Assembly (NCBI RefSeq): GCF_040054535.1 | Contig: NC_090781.1 | Span: 8,573,982 to 8,637,981, forward strand | Source of the DNA: Antennarius striatus | Lineage: Eukaryota; Chordata; Actinopteri; Lophiiformes; Antennariidae | Reading direction: 5' to 3' | Length of the DNA stretch: 64,000 nt | In this document: positions 1 to 13,200 of the stretch, piece after piece | How positions within the stretch are numbered: position 1 is the stretch's first letter | Layout: every line of letters starts with the position of its first letter | Notes under the pieces: model-generated | What the model saw: the letters and a program-made list of their open reading frames with translations, nothing else | Told to the model about the DNA's origin: nothing | The model's database searches: none | Program-made: the position numbers and the translations under genes

Positions 1-3000
1 TTACGTTCATTTCTCTTGAGACTCCATACTGTTAAATTTAATCTCTGTCTCTGGGCAGAAGACGACTTTCTGGACCCTCCACCATGAATACATTTTCTTT
101 GTTCCTTTAACTTAATCCCTGGTCCTGACTTGTAGTCCCTCTTGCTGCAAGAGAAATAAGAGCTACACAAAGACAGATGGACTCTTCTTGTTGATCCGTT
201 CTTCATTTGGATGATTAAATTCCACAAGTCAACCTTCAAACTCAACAAATTTACTTAATCCTTGATCAAAAGAAAATAATTTCATCAGGTTTTCCTCCTT
301 TTTCAGTTCCTTGTGACAAATACACCCACAGACAGACGTGGTTGAAATCACTGCCCTCTAGGTGGGGGCAATAATTGACACATTTTTACACACCGTCATT
401 AAGTGTTATGTAATTTATACAAGTTGCTACTGGTGTGCAACTGAGAACATGAAAGCAACTTGTCTGAGAACAAAGTCACAGGAGGAAAATTTCACAGTGG
501 TGGAAGTCGTCATGCGGCGAGTTTTCATTTCGGGGTGACGTAGAGACGTGGAGACGGAGGTCAGCAGCAGCAGCAGCGTCAGAGTGAGCAGCAATGAAAC
601 ACAGCAGGCTGAGGCCAAACGCAGTGATTTATTTCAATCAGAATTTTTACAGGACTCCATAGATAGAATAAACCTAAACCTAATGATGCTCCCAAAGTTT
701 TAAGAACAAACTTTGCAACCGGACAGTGTTGAAAGGTTTCTGTGCTCAGACAGAATCCAAACTGAAACTACATTCAATAACATCAAACTACAATCACAGT
801 ATGGCACATTTATGACTACAGGCCTGCAGGAATGATTCAGATATGAAACCCTTGAATTCAGCAGCAAAGACCTTTTCCTCTGAACACCCTGGTTTGATTG
901 GCTCACCCATGACCTTTGCTCTGAACTCTAATCACGTGACCAAATACTCAGGAAGAATGGCAAACTCTTGAAAATAAAGGTCTCTTTAAGCGACCTTCTC
1001 TGTGGTGGCGATCGTGTGAATTACGTGCGGATAGACTTTCAAACACTTGCATAGAGAGGGAGGCTTCAGGAGGCAAATAGTTCAACATTTATGCTCTTTA
1101 AAAAAAAGAAAAAGGTATGGATACTTTACATCGAACAACCTCGGGTCAGATGATGATGTAAAGGAAGTTTGTCACTTTTGAGAAAATAGTTTTTTCTTTC
1201 TTGTAGACAGACACGTCTCTGTCTGTAGATCACATGATGCTACTTCAAGCAGTTATATTTGTTCAGCGTGATCACGTGAACACAGGGACACTAGTTCATT
1301 GCAGTTTTAGTTGAAAAAACAGATGTTCTTATGTTCCATGTAAGACATTTGACCAAAATTGTAGTTACATAACATCACATTTTAGTAACTTGTGTCTCAC
1401 AAATCTGTCTCTGTAGTGTTTGAGTGTAACTGGGTGGGAGTGGATTAGTGCAGCGAGGAATTCCTTCAGAGGAGGATTTCAGTAACATGTACAGAATTCC
1501 CACCCTCTGGTTGACCTCCCGCTACTGAAACACACCCTCACCCTGGGGTATCAGTCACTAGGAGTGGGGGTCAAAGCAGCTGTGATGGTGGTGGTTTAGC
1601 ATTTGTTTTATAGAATCTTCTTTTTTTTTTTAAAAGGTAGGAAAAATATTTAAATTATATTCACGAAAAAAAAAAGATTTGGGAATAGAAGTCCCTCATG
1701 GCTGACAGATTTCTGTCAAATGCTTCCACACAGGACATTTGTGAGAAGAATGCAGAATCCAAAGGAGAATGAAAATAAAAAATCACTTTATAGCAACAGT
1801 ACTTATTTTATAAATATCCAGCTGGTACGTCTGTAAAACTGGTCAGAGATCATATTCAATAGATCAAACAAAATACACCAGCTGTCAGCTATCTGCATTT
1901 CTTTGTTATTTATGCATTTGTCTGCAGAATTTCTGAATCAAAGTCATTTCATTAAAGCATTCAGTCTTTATCATTCGTTATTACATGCAGTTTATTTAAG
2001 AGGAACAGATTTCGTCATACATATCTTTGTGATTACCAGCACATTTCAATTAAGTTAACAAATTCTTATTAAAAATTTCTATAAAATAAAGCATAACAAA
2101 ACAATGGTGCCAATGATCTGTTGGGTGGAGGAGAGCAAACATGATGGGAGTCTGCTTCTTTCGTGGAGAAGAAGACCACACACCCGCCCGAGTCTGCTTC
2201 AGTGAAAAGTTCACACAGGGTAAACCAGCTCTCTGCATGAACTTAACAATTCATGTTTGACCACCTTGCTTTGCAAAATTCAGGACAGGAGTTGGCTTTG
2301 AAACCAGACATCATGCTTTTTCAGAACGACATGAGCCCTGCCTCCAGCGCCCCCTTGTGGATTGACTTTTATCCAGCAGGCAAGCGTTCAGAAACAAACA
2401 AAAAAAAAAGCATTGGTTTGCTGCCTCCATGTGTTTACTTTCAGTACTGCACCCTGATTGCTACCATTGTCAAGCATTCAAATAGAACCCGTACCCCTAG
2501 CAAAGATCACCCCTCCCAAAAAACTAAATATTTGCTCTAGTTTGAATCTGAAATATACATCAAAAATGGGGCTAATATTTAAAAGCAATCCTGAAATGGG
2601 ACAAAAAAAAAAGAAATTTAAGAGGAGAGAAAATCAGAAAAAAGGCTCATACAGGTATAAAACAAAAACAAAGTAATTGATTTCTCAAACAAAACACACT
2701 GACTGAATGTGAAATGGTGAGTTTGAAGGCAACACAGATGATCAGCTGGAGTGGAGAGGTGAGATGGCAGCGGTGTACCAGTGGAAGACTAGGGGAGAGG
2801 AGGGAGGACCGAGGAGACGACACACACAGCTGCTTCACTTTCAGGACTTCAAAACAACAACGACTGGTTGCCAAATAAACAACAATAAAGTGACCGAAAA
2901 TCAATGATTTAAGGAAAAAAAACTTAAATCAAAAACCAGCATCTTGCCTACATTCAGAAGTTCCAGCTTTTGTTTTTGAAGCTGGGCCCAACTTTGTGAC

Positions 3001-3690
3001 TTTTAAAAGTGGATGCATGCAGAGGAACCCAACTGGGGCGTGTGTGTGTGCGTGTGTGTGTGTGTGGGGGGGGGGTACACTGATTCCTGAGGCCAAGGTG
3101 AGATGAGGATGGGAAACCAGAGAAGAGGGAAGTCACTTTGGCAGAGGTCCCTTAGAGCTTCTTTTCCTTTTTCCCACAGGGGGGTACAGTGGACACGAGA
3201 TGGGGACACACACATGAAACATGGACGAATAAACAGACAAACATCTTCAGCTTCCTTGGATATAAAAGCCTTTTACGTGACCTATGTGCACCTAAAGAAC
3301 AAGAGTTTAAAGCCTGCAGGTGCACTCAGCTGTTACGCCATCCTCTGACTGTGTCATCGACCCCACTTTTCCCAGTATCACCGTTACGTCTCTGTGGGAT
3401 CTGACAAAAACGTTCATTACTAGTTATTTCCCCCAATCTACAGTGGGAATCTATACAAGTGCAAGTAGAGCTGTGAGAACGGTCTGTTGGGTCTTTGGTT
3501 AGTGTTATATTCTCCCACCTCTCTTCTCTCACCTCTCACAGGCAGCTGCTTGTTTGTAAAGATCACGGATGAACAAGAATGTAGTGACAAACTCCTCATA
3601 CCAGATGTGCAGATGTAAGTGTGTGTCCACGTAGTGTGTATGTAGATGACTCCTTGTTTGTTACGACTGGGCTTCTGTCTTTTGTGGAAA
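1..3690. other. Non-coding stretch downstream of ppp1r37
   Basis: I find no supportable gene here. The short open frames lack splice context, codon bias or recognisable domains. Several minus-strand AATAAA hexamers exist (for example reading back from 630 and from 3699), so part of it could be a long ppp1r37 3' UTR. A minus-strand leucine-rich frame at 427-618 looks like a signal peptide but is derived from a CAG/GTC-rich stretch, and I do not call it. A TG/G-run microsatellite lies at 3040-3075. Confidence 0.5.
3040..3075. repeat. TG microsatellite followed by a G run
   Basis: An interrupted (TG)n tract of about 27 bases runs directly into about ten consecutive G residues. It is low-complexity sequence and creates spurious open frames on the minus strand. 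Confidence 0.9.
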
Positions 3691-3799
3691 AGTTTTATTG
3701 GTGGTAAAGTCAAAGAAACGACAAGAACGTTGAAAGGGGGGAACCAGTCATGAGGTCGAGCCGGAGGAACCGTCTGAGATCCGTTTTCACTCGTCCTCA
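3690..3799 (-). other. ppp1r37: Probable ppp1r37 3' UTR terminal exon (5' part)
   Basis: Reading the minus strand, a pyrimidine-rich tract ending CCGCAG lies immediately before position 3799 and forms a good acceptor. It pairs with a GTAAAT donor at 4154, which begins one base after the ppp1r37 stop codon. The nearest downstream AATAAA is at 3699-3694, giving a short UTR if it is used. The true 3' end is undetermined and could lie further downstream, towards position 1. Confidence 0.45.
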
Positions 3800-4155
3800 C
3801 TGCGGAAGAAGAAACAAATCAGGACTGAATGCAGTGATAAGAAAAGCATGATCATCGTATCTGAGTGGAAAAGTGTCTTCAGGATGATCAAGTCTTAAAA
3901 CATGTCTCATTACAATCCCATTACTTTCACATGTAGTGATAAGAACAAAACAGTGCAGCCGTAACGTCACCACTGCCTACATGTCTGTAGGATTGATTAC
4001 TTTCTATTATTTACTGTTCGATCCTTTAAAAGGCGATCAGTAGGACGTTCTGCATCCTGCTGATCCACGCCGCTGCTGAGGGCAGACGATGGGAGTGATC
4101 ACCCGTCCGGCTCACGTCATCAACATCCCTATGGATACGTTTGTGAATATTTACC

Positions 4156-4232
4156 TCATGGTGCGTCTCGCCCCGTCTCCAGACTGGCTTCTAGCAGAAG
4201 CTCCTCCAACTCTTGTCCACAGCTGACGCTCA
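4156..4232 (-). CDS. ppp1r37: ppp1r37 coding exon 12 (C-terminus and stop)
   Basis: The acceptor TTCCACAG precedes 4232. The split valine codon from the previous exon is completed, and the frame reads VSVSCGQELEELLLEAS, then LETGRDAP and TGA at 4158-4156. The ELEELLLEAS block is the conserved PPP1R37 C-terminus. The exon continues one base past the stop to a GTAAAT donor, so the stop sits almost on the last exon junction. Confidence 0.88.
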
Positions 4233-7200
4233 CTGTGGAATAGAGACTCATTACCACCAGGATGTTCATGCGTGAATTCACCGTTTGCACGATGACGCCG
4301 ACTCACCGTGCTCCATCACGCAGCTGCCGGGCTTGGGGCTGTCGTCGAGGAGGTGGAGGGAGAACTCCTGCTTCAGGCCGTTGGGCAGAGCCGAGCCGAC
4401 CACGTCCTCCGGAGCGTCGGTAAAACACTCGCCGTCGTCTGTGGAGCTGTCATCAGACGAATCCTCCCCTTTGACCGGGGACACGGACACAGTGGAGGCC
4501 GGTCTGGGGCTACTCGAGTCTCCTGCCGGAGGATTTGACTCCTGAGCAACAAGGAGAACCGCCTCCACGCTTGGTGGTTCTGCCTCGGTCGGACACGACT
4601 CCTCCTGGATGGGCCGCTGGCACTCGGTCTCCGTGAAAACGGGCTTTTCATTTTCTGCCCAGCTGACTGGAGCGGGGTCCGGAGCCTCGTCTTCTTCATT
4701 AGTTCGCGACAGGGTCTCCTCCGACGCGGACGCCAGCTCACTCTCCAGCTGCTCCAGAGCCGACGCTAACGGCTGCTGTTGTGTTTCTACCAGGATGCTC
4801 ATCTGGGTTTGACTCAGGTCACCTGGTCCTTCTGTGCTCACCTGTCCTCCATCATCCCTCAGACCTTCCTCATTTCCTCCTCCCTGCTTCCCTTCCACAC
4901 GTACGGGCTCGGGTTGGGGTCTCTCAGTGCGCTCTGGGGAATCTGAAGGCAGGCCTGGTGCTGGTCGACTCGGATCAGCCCCCCCCAGGTCTAAAGTGCT
5001 CGCTGTGACATCGTCTGTGGGCTGACTTGCAGACTGAGGGTCTAGTGTGTGGGGCTGAGTCTCTGCAGAACTCTGTTCTGTCAGTTTGCAGTCTGTCGAC
5101 AGAGGAGGTGAGCTCTGCTTCACCTCCTCTGGTGTCAGTTGTGTTTGCACAGGCGTTAGTGATGGGGGGGGCAGCTGTGTCTGCTGTGCTGTGGGTGGGG
5201 CTCCATCTTTAGGTTCCTTTGAAGTCTGGTCAGCCTGGCTGGGGGCTGCAGATGTGCTCAGCTGGAGGGGAAGCTGCTGCTGCTGCTGCTCAGGTGGGCT
5301 CTCCACCCGAGTAACCATGAAAATCTTATGGCCCCTCCCGGGACTAGAGACAGATATACAGCGACCGGGTGATGGGGGGGCACTGGGAGAGGACGTCGTT
5401 TCTGTGACGGTGATTCCGGATACGATGGTGATCCCGCTGCTGGGTGGGGTGGTTTGGGATGGGGATGTGAGGGCGGGGCTGAGGAGGGGCTGTGACGCCT
5501 CCGTCTGGGTCTGAGGAGCGAGCTGCTGCAGGTGATTGGATGAGTTTGAGCTAAAAGAGGACTTTGTTACCACCTCCTCTTCCTCCTCATCCTCAGTGTC
5601 TGAGTCTGACTCCATGTTGATTTGAGGGACCGTGACTTCGTTACCTCCTTCTGACTGGTTGGTCGTCTGTTCTTCATTTTTTATGGTTTTACTTTGATCT
5701 CCCTCTTTCCCTTCCCTACATACTTTCTTCTCTGGCGCTCGCTGCTCCTCTTCTTCTCTGGTCCCGTCTTCTGTGGCGATTTCGGCCATGGATGCAGACA
5801 GTCGCATTTTCTGCTCCGTTTCCTCCTTCTCCTTAGCAAGGATGAAGTTCCTCTTACAGCCATTCTGGATCTCAGACAGCAGGGCGCGTTGAGTCTCAAT
5901 GAAACTCTTCACCTGAGCAAAAAACAACGGATCTCAAACACGAAATCAAAGCCATTCCTACAGACTCTTATGAACCACCAGTTTTTTTTTAAAGCATCAT
6001 GTGATCATTCAAGAACAGAAAGAAAACACTGATAAATGTCTGGAGTGTCGGAGGAAGTCCGCCAAAGGAGACAAATTGCTACAAAGCCCTGGCAGCCAGG
6101 AGGTTAAAAGAAAAATATAAATTTTTGGGAAACATTTCTACTGCTGACTTTGTACTTTAGTATTTACAGCAGCATGCTGGAATATTTGGGATCAACTCAA
6201 ACTAAATTATCGTGTCCACATAAAGTTTATTTCATCCTGTGAGTCGTTGATGCTATTTTAGGTCAAACTGATGACATAGAGAAATAAACAAAGCAAACAT
6301 TCAGTTCATTCAGACACTCCTGTAGCCCCTTCCCCACACTCACAGTTTCTTTCTTGGGCTCCCGGTCCAGGTCGAGACGCAGCAGAGACGTGTTGACTTT
6401 CAGGGCGAGTGACAGAGCCATTAGTCCACCCGTCTTGATCTCATTCTCTCGAAGGTCGAGACGAAGCAGCCGAGGGCTCTCAGCGATGAATTCAGCCACA
6501 GCTACAGCGCCTACGGCACAGGAGGACAGGAGGTGAAGTATCTGAGGACACCGATGCCCCAGCTACTGTCCATCAACATTTGAGGAAATATGGATCATAC
6601 TCCCCCTACAAAACCATGTACTTGTAATTGTATCCCATCATGTAAAATTCCTCTTCTAAACCTGAAGCTGAGACACAAACAGACACTAATTCCTACCTTC
6701 ACAGGACAGTTTTGTGGAAGCCAGTCCCAGTCTGAGAACAGAGCGGTTGGCGATCAGCCCGTCCTTCAGCTTGTGGACACCTTCATTACCCACCGAGTTA
6801 TGGCCGAGGTTCAGAGTCTCCAGACTCTGGGTGCATGGCTGGAACAACAGAGGGATGTGGATAGACATGAAAGAACTTCCATTTAAAAACAGGAACATGG
6901 AATTATGAAACATCATGCAAAAATAAGTTAACTTGTTCAGAACCAGTAATAAAAATTTTTTTTTATTTATTTATTAAAGACATAAGAAAAAAGCATGTTT
7001 AGTCTTTTACAGTATTTTATTTATAGACTTCTGTGCCTTCATATTGTGTGACGCATTAATTCAATTTACTGCAGATGAAATATATGGAGTTTAGCAAGAT
7101 CTACATATGAATTTAGTTTCGTTTCAGAGGATTAACTTTAATGCTGAGAAAGAAAATTATTTTATCTTAGGCAGCCATTATACACAAGGTAAACACTACA

Positions 7201-10200
7201 TTTCCTCTCCATCAATTGTCAGACTAGTTGTAGATTATACAGGTTTTTCTTGGTTGTCGCTACTTGTCTGTAGAACAGATTAGATGATTTATACTGACAC
7301 ACAACAATAAATGCTACCAATTACTGTTTCTACAACAACATGTCACAATGATGTATCATATAAACAAACAATGAAGCACGTTTTGTTGGTTTGATTAATG
7401 ACAACTGTGTCCCTGTGAAAAATAATACTAATACTGGACTGGAATAGTGGATTAAGTTAAAATATGCAGATGAATTCAGAGTTATTGGCTTCTCAAACAT
7501 GAACAGTATTCATTTAATGCTGCTCTCGCTAAAAACAGAGGAATTTATAGCACCATACTATAAATGCCTAAATCATCTTCTGTCACAAATGTACGGTTTT
7601 TATGATAAACTAGTGAACATTAGCAGGTCGATCTTTTGATAAGGCTGAGGCTGTAATGATAAAACAGCAGCAGGGAAACAAGGAGGGAACTAAGTCTGAA
7701 GATAACGGCTCTATCACAAACAACAGACATGCAAACGGTGCCTTCAGTGATGGATTGTCTGTTGATGACTGCTGAGAATCTGAACCTGGAAGCGATGAGG
7801 GATTGGAGCGACACAAAGACCGAGGCCTCACACCTGCTCACCGCACACAGTCAGGCGTATCGATGTAGCTAATGTGGAAATACTGGGTCATGGTGGACGC
7901 CTTAACTGTTATCAACTCAGTGAGGTCATTTCTCATCTGTACACCTGTCAGCCTTGAATTTACACAAGGAAGCAGGATCTTCAGAGAAATATGAGTAATA
8001 AACCAAACATCCTTTGGAAACTGCTGAATAGTTGAATTACCTTACTACTGTCTTTTTTCAAATTATTAAAATATATCATTAAGTTTGACAAAAACAGGCA
8101 AGATGAAAATTTTTTCATGCATTTTGTGAAACCTAGACGTACAATAAAAACAGATTACATTGTGTCTGTCAGCTAACTTCTGCTGTATTTGTAGGACGTT
8201 ACTATTTTAGTCCACCTGGCTGTGGCACAAGAAAAGCTGCTGTTAGTCACTGTGATCACAGAAACAGACGACAGAGGGAATCTACACCAATGGAGGCATT
8301 CTTGTTGCTTTAGCTGCTTTTCAGCACACCAGTGATGTATTCTTTATCATCCACAAAGGAATTATGGGAGGAAATTAGGATCAAAGTTGGTGAGTAATTT
8401 GTACAAAAACCGCTCAAATGTTTCCTGATTCATAATTCAGCCGCCCACTTGCCTTGTGACTGGTTACAATATGGAACATTTTCAGGTAGAGGAAATGATT
8501 TTCTCTGTTTTGCGTTGACACGGACTGATGGCACGTTGTCTTAAGTTTCACTTTATCACCTCTGAGAAATCCAGCTCTACTCCATTTAATTAATGTCATG
8601 TTATGTTTTGGTGACAAAGTCCTCAGTTTTGACAGATGCAGTTCGCTTTCAGGCATTAGCATAAAGAATGTGTGTAAAACAAACCGGATGTGGGGAAAGA
8701 GGACAAGCAGCTGAAGACGTGACTGTACAAGTTATTGCTGCGTTTGTTTAACAGGTATTTGATAAACTGATCTTTTAGTATGGTTTCAATGCGTTATAGA
8801 TAATAAACATTTCGCTTGCTGACTAGTGTAACGTCAAGAAGTTGTCATCATCTGCTCTGTGGACTCTGCCTTGACGTTCAGCCGCTGTGGGAATAATCCC
8901 ACCCGTGTACAGAGGAAGAGCAACAGAACACCCACTGGTTGTTTTAGCATTTATATTCTGTGTGACCTGTTCATGTAGAGAAAAGATTTACTGTGTTCAC
9001 TTCTCAGATAAAGTAATGAGGACAAAATGTAATTCTCCTTCATCTGAGCTGTTTTTTTTTCACACAATTGCTCATTATGGGATTGGCTAATGTTGTGCGT
9101 GTGTGTGTCTGTGTGTGTACCAGTGCAGCGGCGAGGTAGCCCATGCCGTTGTGTGTGAGCTGGTTGTTCCATAGCACCAAAGTGACGAGGCCTTTCCTCT
9201 GCTCTTTTAACCCTTCACACACATAGGCCAGACCTGTGACGACCAGAACACACACAAAATGTTGTAACTTAAACAGGTTATTTTAAAACATCGGACTCAT
9301 CACATACTGTTCACAGAGATCAGAGTTCATTTTAAATCAAGTAAGTAGTGCATCCCTGGGATGCGCTTCAACAAAAATTTGTGCACCCCAACATGTTGTT
9401 TATACATCCCAAAAGTAGGCACAGAATATACGGTAGAAACGTAAGGATTGAGTTTTGCCAATAGTACAATATAAAAACTAAACAAACTGTTAATTTTAAT
9501 GATTTCATTAATAATGTTTTAACTGTTTAAGTAAAAAGAAAAAAAAAGAAAAATTACATATTTTTATCAAAATATTAAAGCCTGGTAGTCATTCTTAAAA
9601 GAAAAAAAAAATTAAGAAATAAAGATTTAATAGTTTTTTTTTCCCTTTTGCTTTTCACTCAATATTTTTTCCTTGCCTTTAATTCATATATTCTCCTGTA
9701 GGCACTGCACCAAGCTGACAGAACCTTCTCCACACACATTTTTTCTAAGCTGCATTTTGTCTTGGATGCTGACATTTAGCCAAGCCTCACCTATCGCGTC
9801 CATTGCGATACAAATGTTCGGATTCTTGCTGGTTTTCGCTTGGCTTCTTCTACATCTTCTTCCGTACTATCCACAGTAATATCTGTCTCTTTCTATTCAT
9901 TAACTTTTGGTTGTTTTTTACTCAGTAAATCACTCATTGTCACTTTGGTTTTCTCCAACTTTTTCCTGCGGAAAATCCTAAATTAATATCAAAAAATGCT
10001 TTCTCTAACTGCCTTTCATATATATGTTGACATGACTGTAATAAATGATAACTTCCCCACAATGACTGATGACTGAGGATGATTATTGGCAAAAAAAACT
10101 TAATATGACAGCTACCCAGTAAGAAACCAATACCACACTGCATATGAATGAGGCTACTGTATGTATTAGTGTTGTCTTATCATGGGGTACCAGAGTCCAG

Positions 10201-13200
10201 GATGTGGTTATTGCGCAGGTCCAGAATCTGAATATTGTAGTTGAATTTGAGCAAGTTGCCGAGCTGGGCTGAATCTTGCAGGCAATTAAGCTTATTATCT
10301 GCCAGGTACAACTCCCGCAGGTTCATGTTCATCTTTAGAGCTGTAGCTGTAGATGACAAGAGGTGAAGAAAGGAGATAAGAGTCAAAAAATCCTTCCCAA
10401 AATCTCAGGGATCAGGATTAATGCAAACTGAAGGAGGAGCTCTTCCTTTAGTACAAAACATCCTGTTAGTGCTCTGCACATCTCACCTAGCAACATGAGC
10501 GGTCTGCCAGACAGGCCGGCGTTCTCCAGGTGAAGGACAGCCAGGCTGCCACTGATCCTGAGCGCTCGAGCGACAAAGGGAGCCGAGTTGTCCAGAAGGG
10601 GAGTGTTACGAGCATCGAGATACTGCAGGGAGCTGGTCTGAGGAGGAAACGAGCAGATATGGATGATGAAGCTGATGTGAAGACACACATTCTGAACACA
10701 TTCTTATTTAAGTGAGCCATTAAAACTTAACTGTCAAGCTGCGACACAAAATAAAAACAACAAAATCACCAGTACAGCTATATCTGTGTCACCTCTAGGC
10801 TTAAATCAAATGTTTGTGAAGGGGGGGATGCCGGGCTGATCATATGACAACAGTTCTTGTGATTACAGAAGTATAATTACTAACCGTTAAGATTGTGACG
10901 TTTTTCCTTCTTGAAAGACAAAAAAATCTTTAAAAACAAATACTATACTCATAATAAATGCTGCAAATAATGTTATAGCCTGAAGATCAGGTTTGTGATG
11001 ACTGAAGTAAAAGTGAGTGTCATCCAAGATGTTCACATACAGCCGCACCCCAGAAGGTTTGGGAATATTTCAAACTCTGGTGGAACAAGAACTGCATTGC
11101 GAAGTGCAGAGTTTGTTCACTTGCAGCTGCAGTGCAAATGTAGAGCCTCTATATGATTTTAGGGGACTTTAAGTATTGTAACCTGGAACTACGACACTGT
11201 TCTTAAAAAGAACGAGCCACCATACAAGAGAGTGACTGTGTGGGACAGAGGAACAGTGAACGGATCTTTCCTCTGCACAAACTGGGACATATTTTACAAC
11301 CTTGCAATAAATGAGGCCACTGAAACAATGACAGACTGCATCAATTTTTTTGTTGACAATGTGGTTACAACATCTACAACTAAGAGTGTTAATGACTGCT
11401 TGAACAGGAAAGAGATGAAGTGAATATAATGACAAATTACTGGAATTAAACCTATGCAAAAGGAACTTAACCAGATACAGGGAGACGCCAGGAAGTACCA
11501 CAAGGATGTTTCACAACAGAGCTTCACACGCGTGACAACTAGAACCAACATGCTCCCAGCTCAGACATGCCATGTGAGAGAATGATCTGACAGAAACAAA
11601 TGAGCTTAATGATTTTTGTTCAAATGTGATGAACATGATTTCCCCAAGGACTATAGGAACATAACTGGAACCATCTCAGATGATCCATGTAGTAGGATCT
11701 TTTTATTTTGCTCCACACAAGAGTCTGTTTTTAAATGCATTAGCATTTAGCAGCAACCCACTGGTTCTGATGTAATTTCTGCAGTGATATTAAACTCCGG
11801 TGCAGAGGAGCTCATTCCAGTTTGGTACTCCCAGTTTCCAGCAGTCAGTGTACCTTCACACTGTTTCTACCCTCCAGAGGAAAAAAAACAACAACTTTTG
11901 TAGCTGCAGTACCTGAGGAACCAGGTTCCAGTGACGATAACTATTTAGACCTGTGGCTCGGACTTGGACTGAATATGTAGACAGCATTTGTGCTTAATCA
12001 CGAGGTCAAACAGGCACTCGACCATTTAAAGACGGGGGGGATACTGACGATGCTGTTAAAAGCATCACCCATCTCACTGCGAAGCACTCAGAAGACCCTG
12101 CTGTCTATGCATAGGATTTATTGGGTGATTATAAATCAAATCTCTCCCGTCTGCTCCACACAGTCATACATGTTATAACATTTACAATACATAAGCAACT
12201 ATAAGACTGAATACCAGCTCCTTCAGAATATATATGAACGGCAGTCTCACAGAATTCTGCCTGTTCATTCATACATGCCCACTCACTGATAAACATATGC
12301 ATAAACAAATACATATACTGTACACATGAATACAAACATATATGCACACATATAGACTTTAATTAACCTTATATTTTATGATATGAATTCTTGAATGTAT
12401 CATCTCACCTAATCCCTTAAATGAGAGCCACTACAAGTAGCAGTATAAAATGATAAGTAGAGCGCTTCTACCGTCCTCATTTCTATGAAGTTCCTTTTAA
12501 TATTTTGCTTTTATTTGTGTCTTGTCTGATGTATTTGTAATCCTAAAAGTAATATGTGGTGACAGATTCCTGGATTGGGTAATGGGCAGAGGCAAACCTT
12601 TTGACCTTTTATTTTTGTGAAGCATCAGAATTGACACAGTGCTAAATAACACACGTTCAGCCAGAAAGAAAGAAAAACATGAAACAGAAATGGAGAAATT
12701 CCTCGTCTCCCCTGGGCATCAAGCAACAATTACAAATTTAGAGGAACTGCGACCAACAAGAACCTTAACTCCTTTATCCTGCAGCAGTGACATGAAAGCA
12801 GAAACACTTGATAACAACCTGCTGGCCAGACTGAATCACAAGTTAGTAGTCATTCAGAAATTTTGAAAGTGAAGACTGCACTGTTAAAAAAAATTAGCCT
12901 ACTGCCAGTTTAAGTCAGAAATATTTTTTTCTGACCAAAATAAAATGTATGACACAGCACAACCAATTTATTAATTTTATGAAATTGGTTAACAAACCAC
13001 ATTTCTTTTGATTTGCTAATCCATTAATTGACTTCATGCTGTTATCAGTTGATAATTGACAACTGAGCATGAATAACAAAGAATATTTTGAACCAGGTCT
13101 TTCTCTTGTGTTTTTTTTTCCTTCTTTTTTTTTCGTGGCCCTGTTTCTAGAAACATTCAATGTGTGCTGATGTGGATAGTCCACATCCAGAAAGGTCAAC

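Noticed and set aside
427..618. Short leucine-rich frame resembling a signal peptide
   Set aside because: The hydrophobic run arises from a CAG/CTG-type repeat read in one frame; there is no following mature domain or supported exon.
3438..3800. 120-residue minus-strand open frame
   Set aside because: Lies within the predicted 3' UTR exon of ppp1r37 and begins at its acceptor; low-complexity and without recognisable domain.
4285..5514. Several plus-strand open frames opposite the large ppp1r37 exon
   Set aside because: They mirror the biased Ser/Pro/Glu-coding strand; no start or splice context and no homology.
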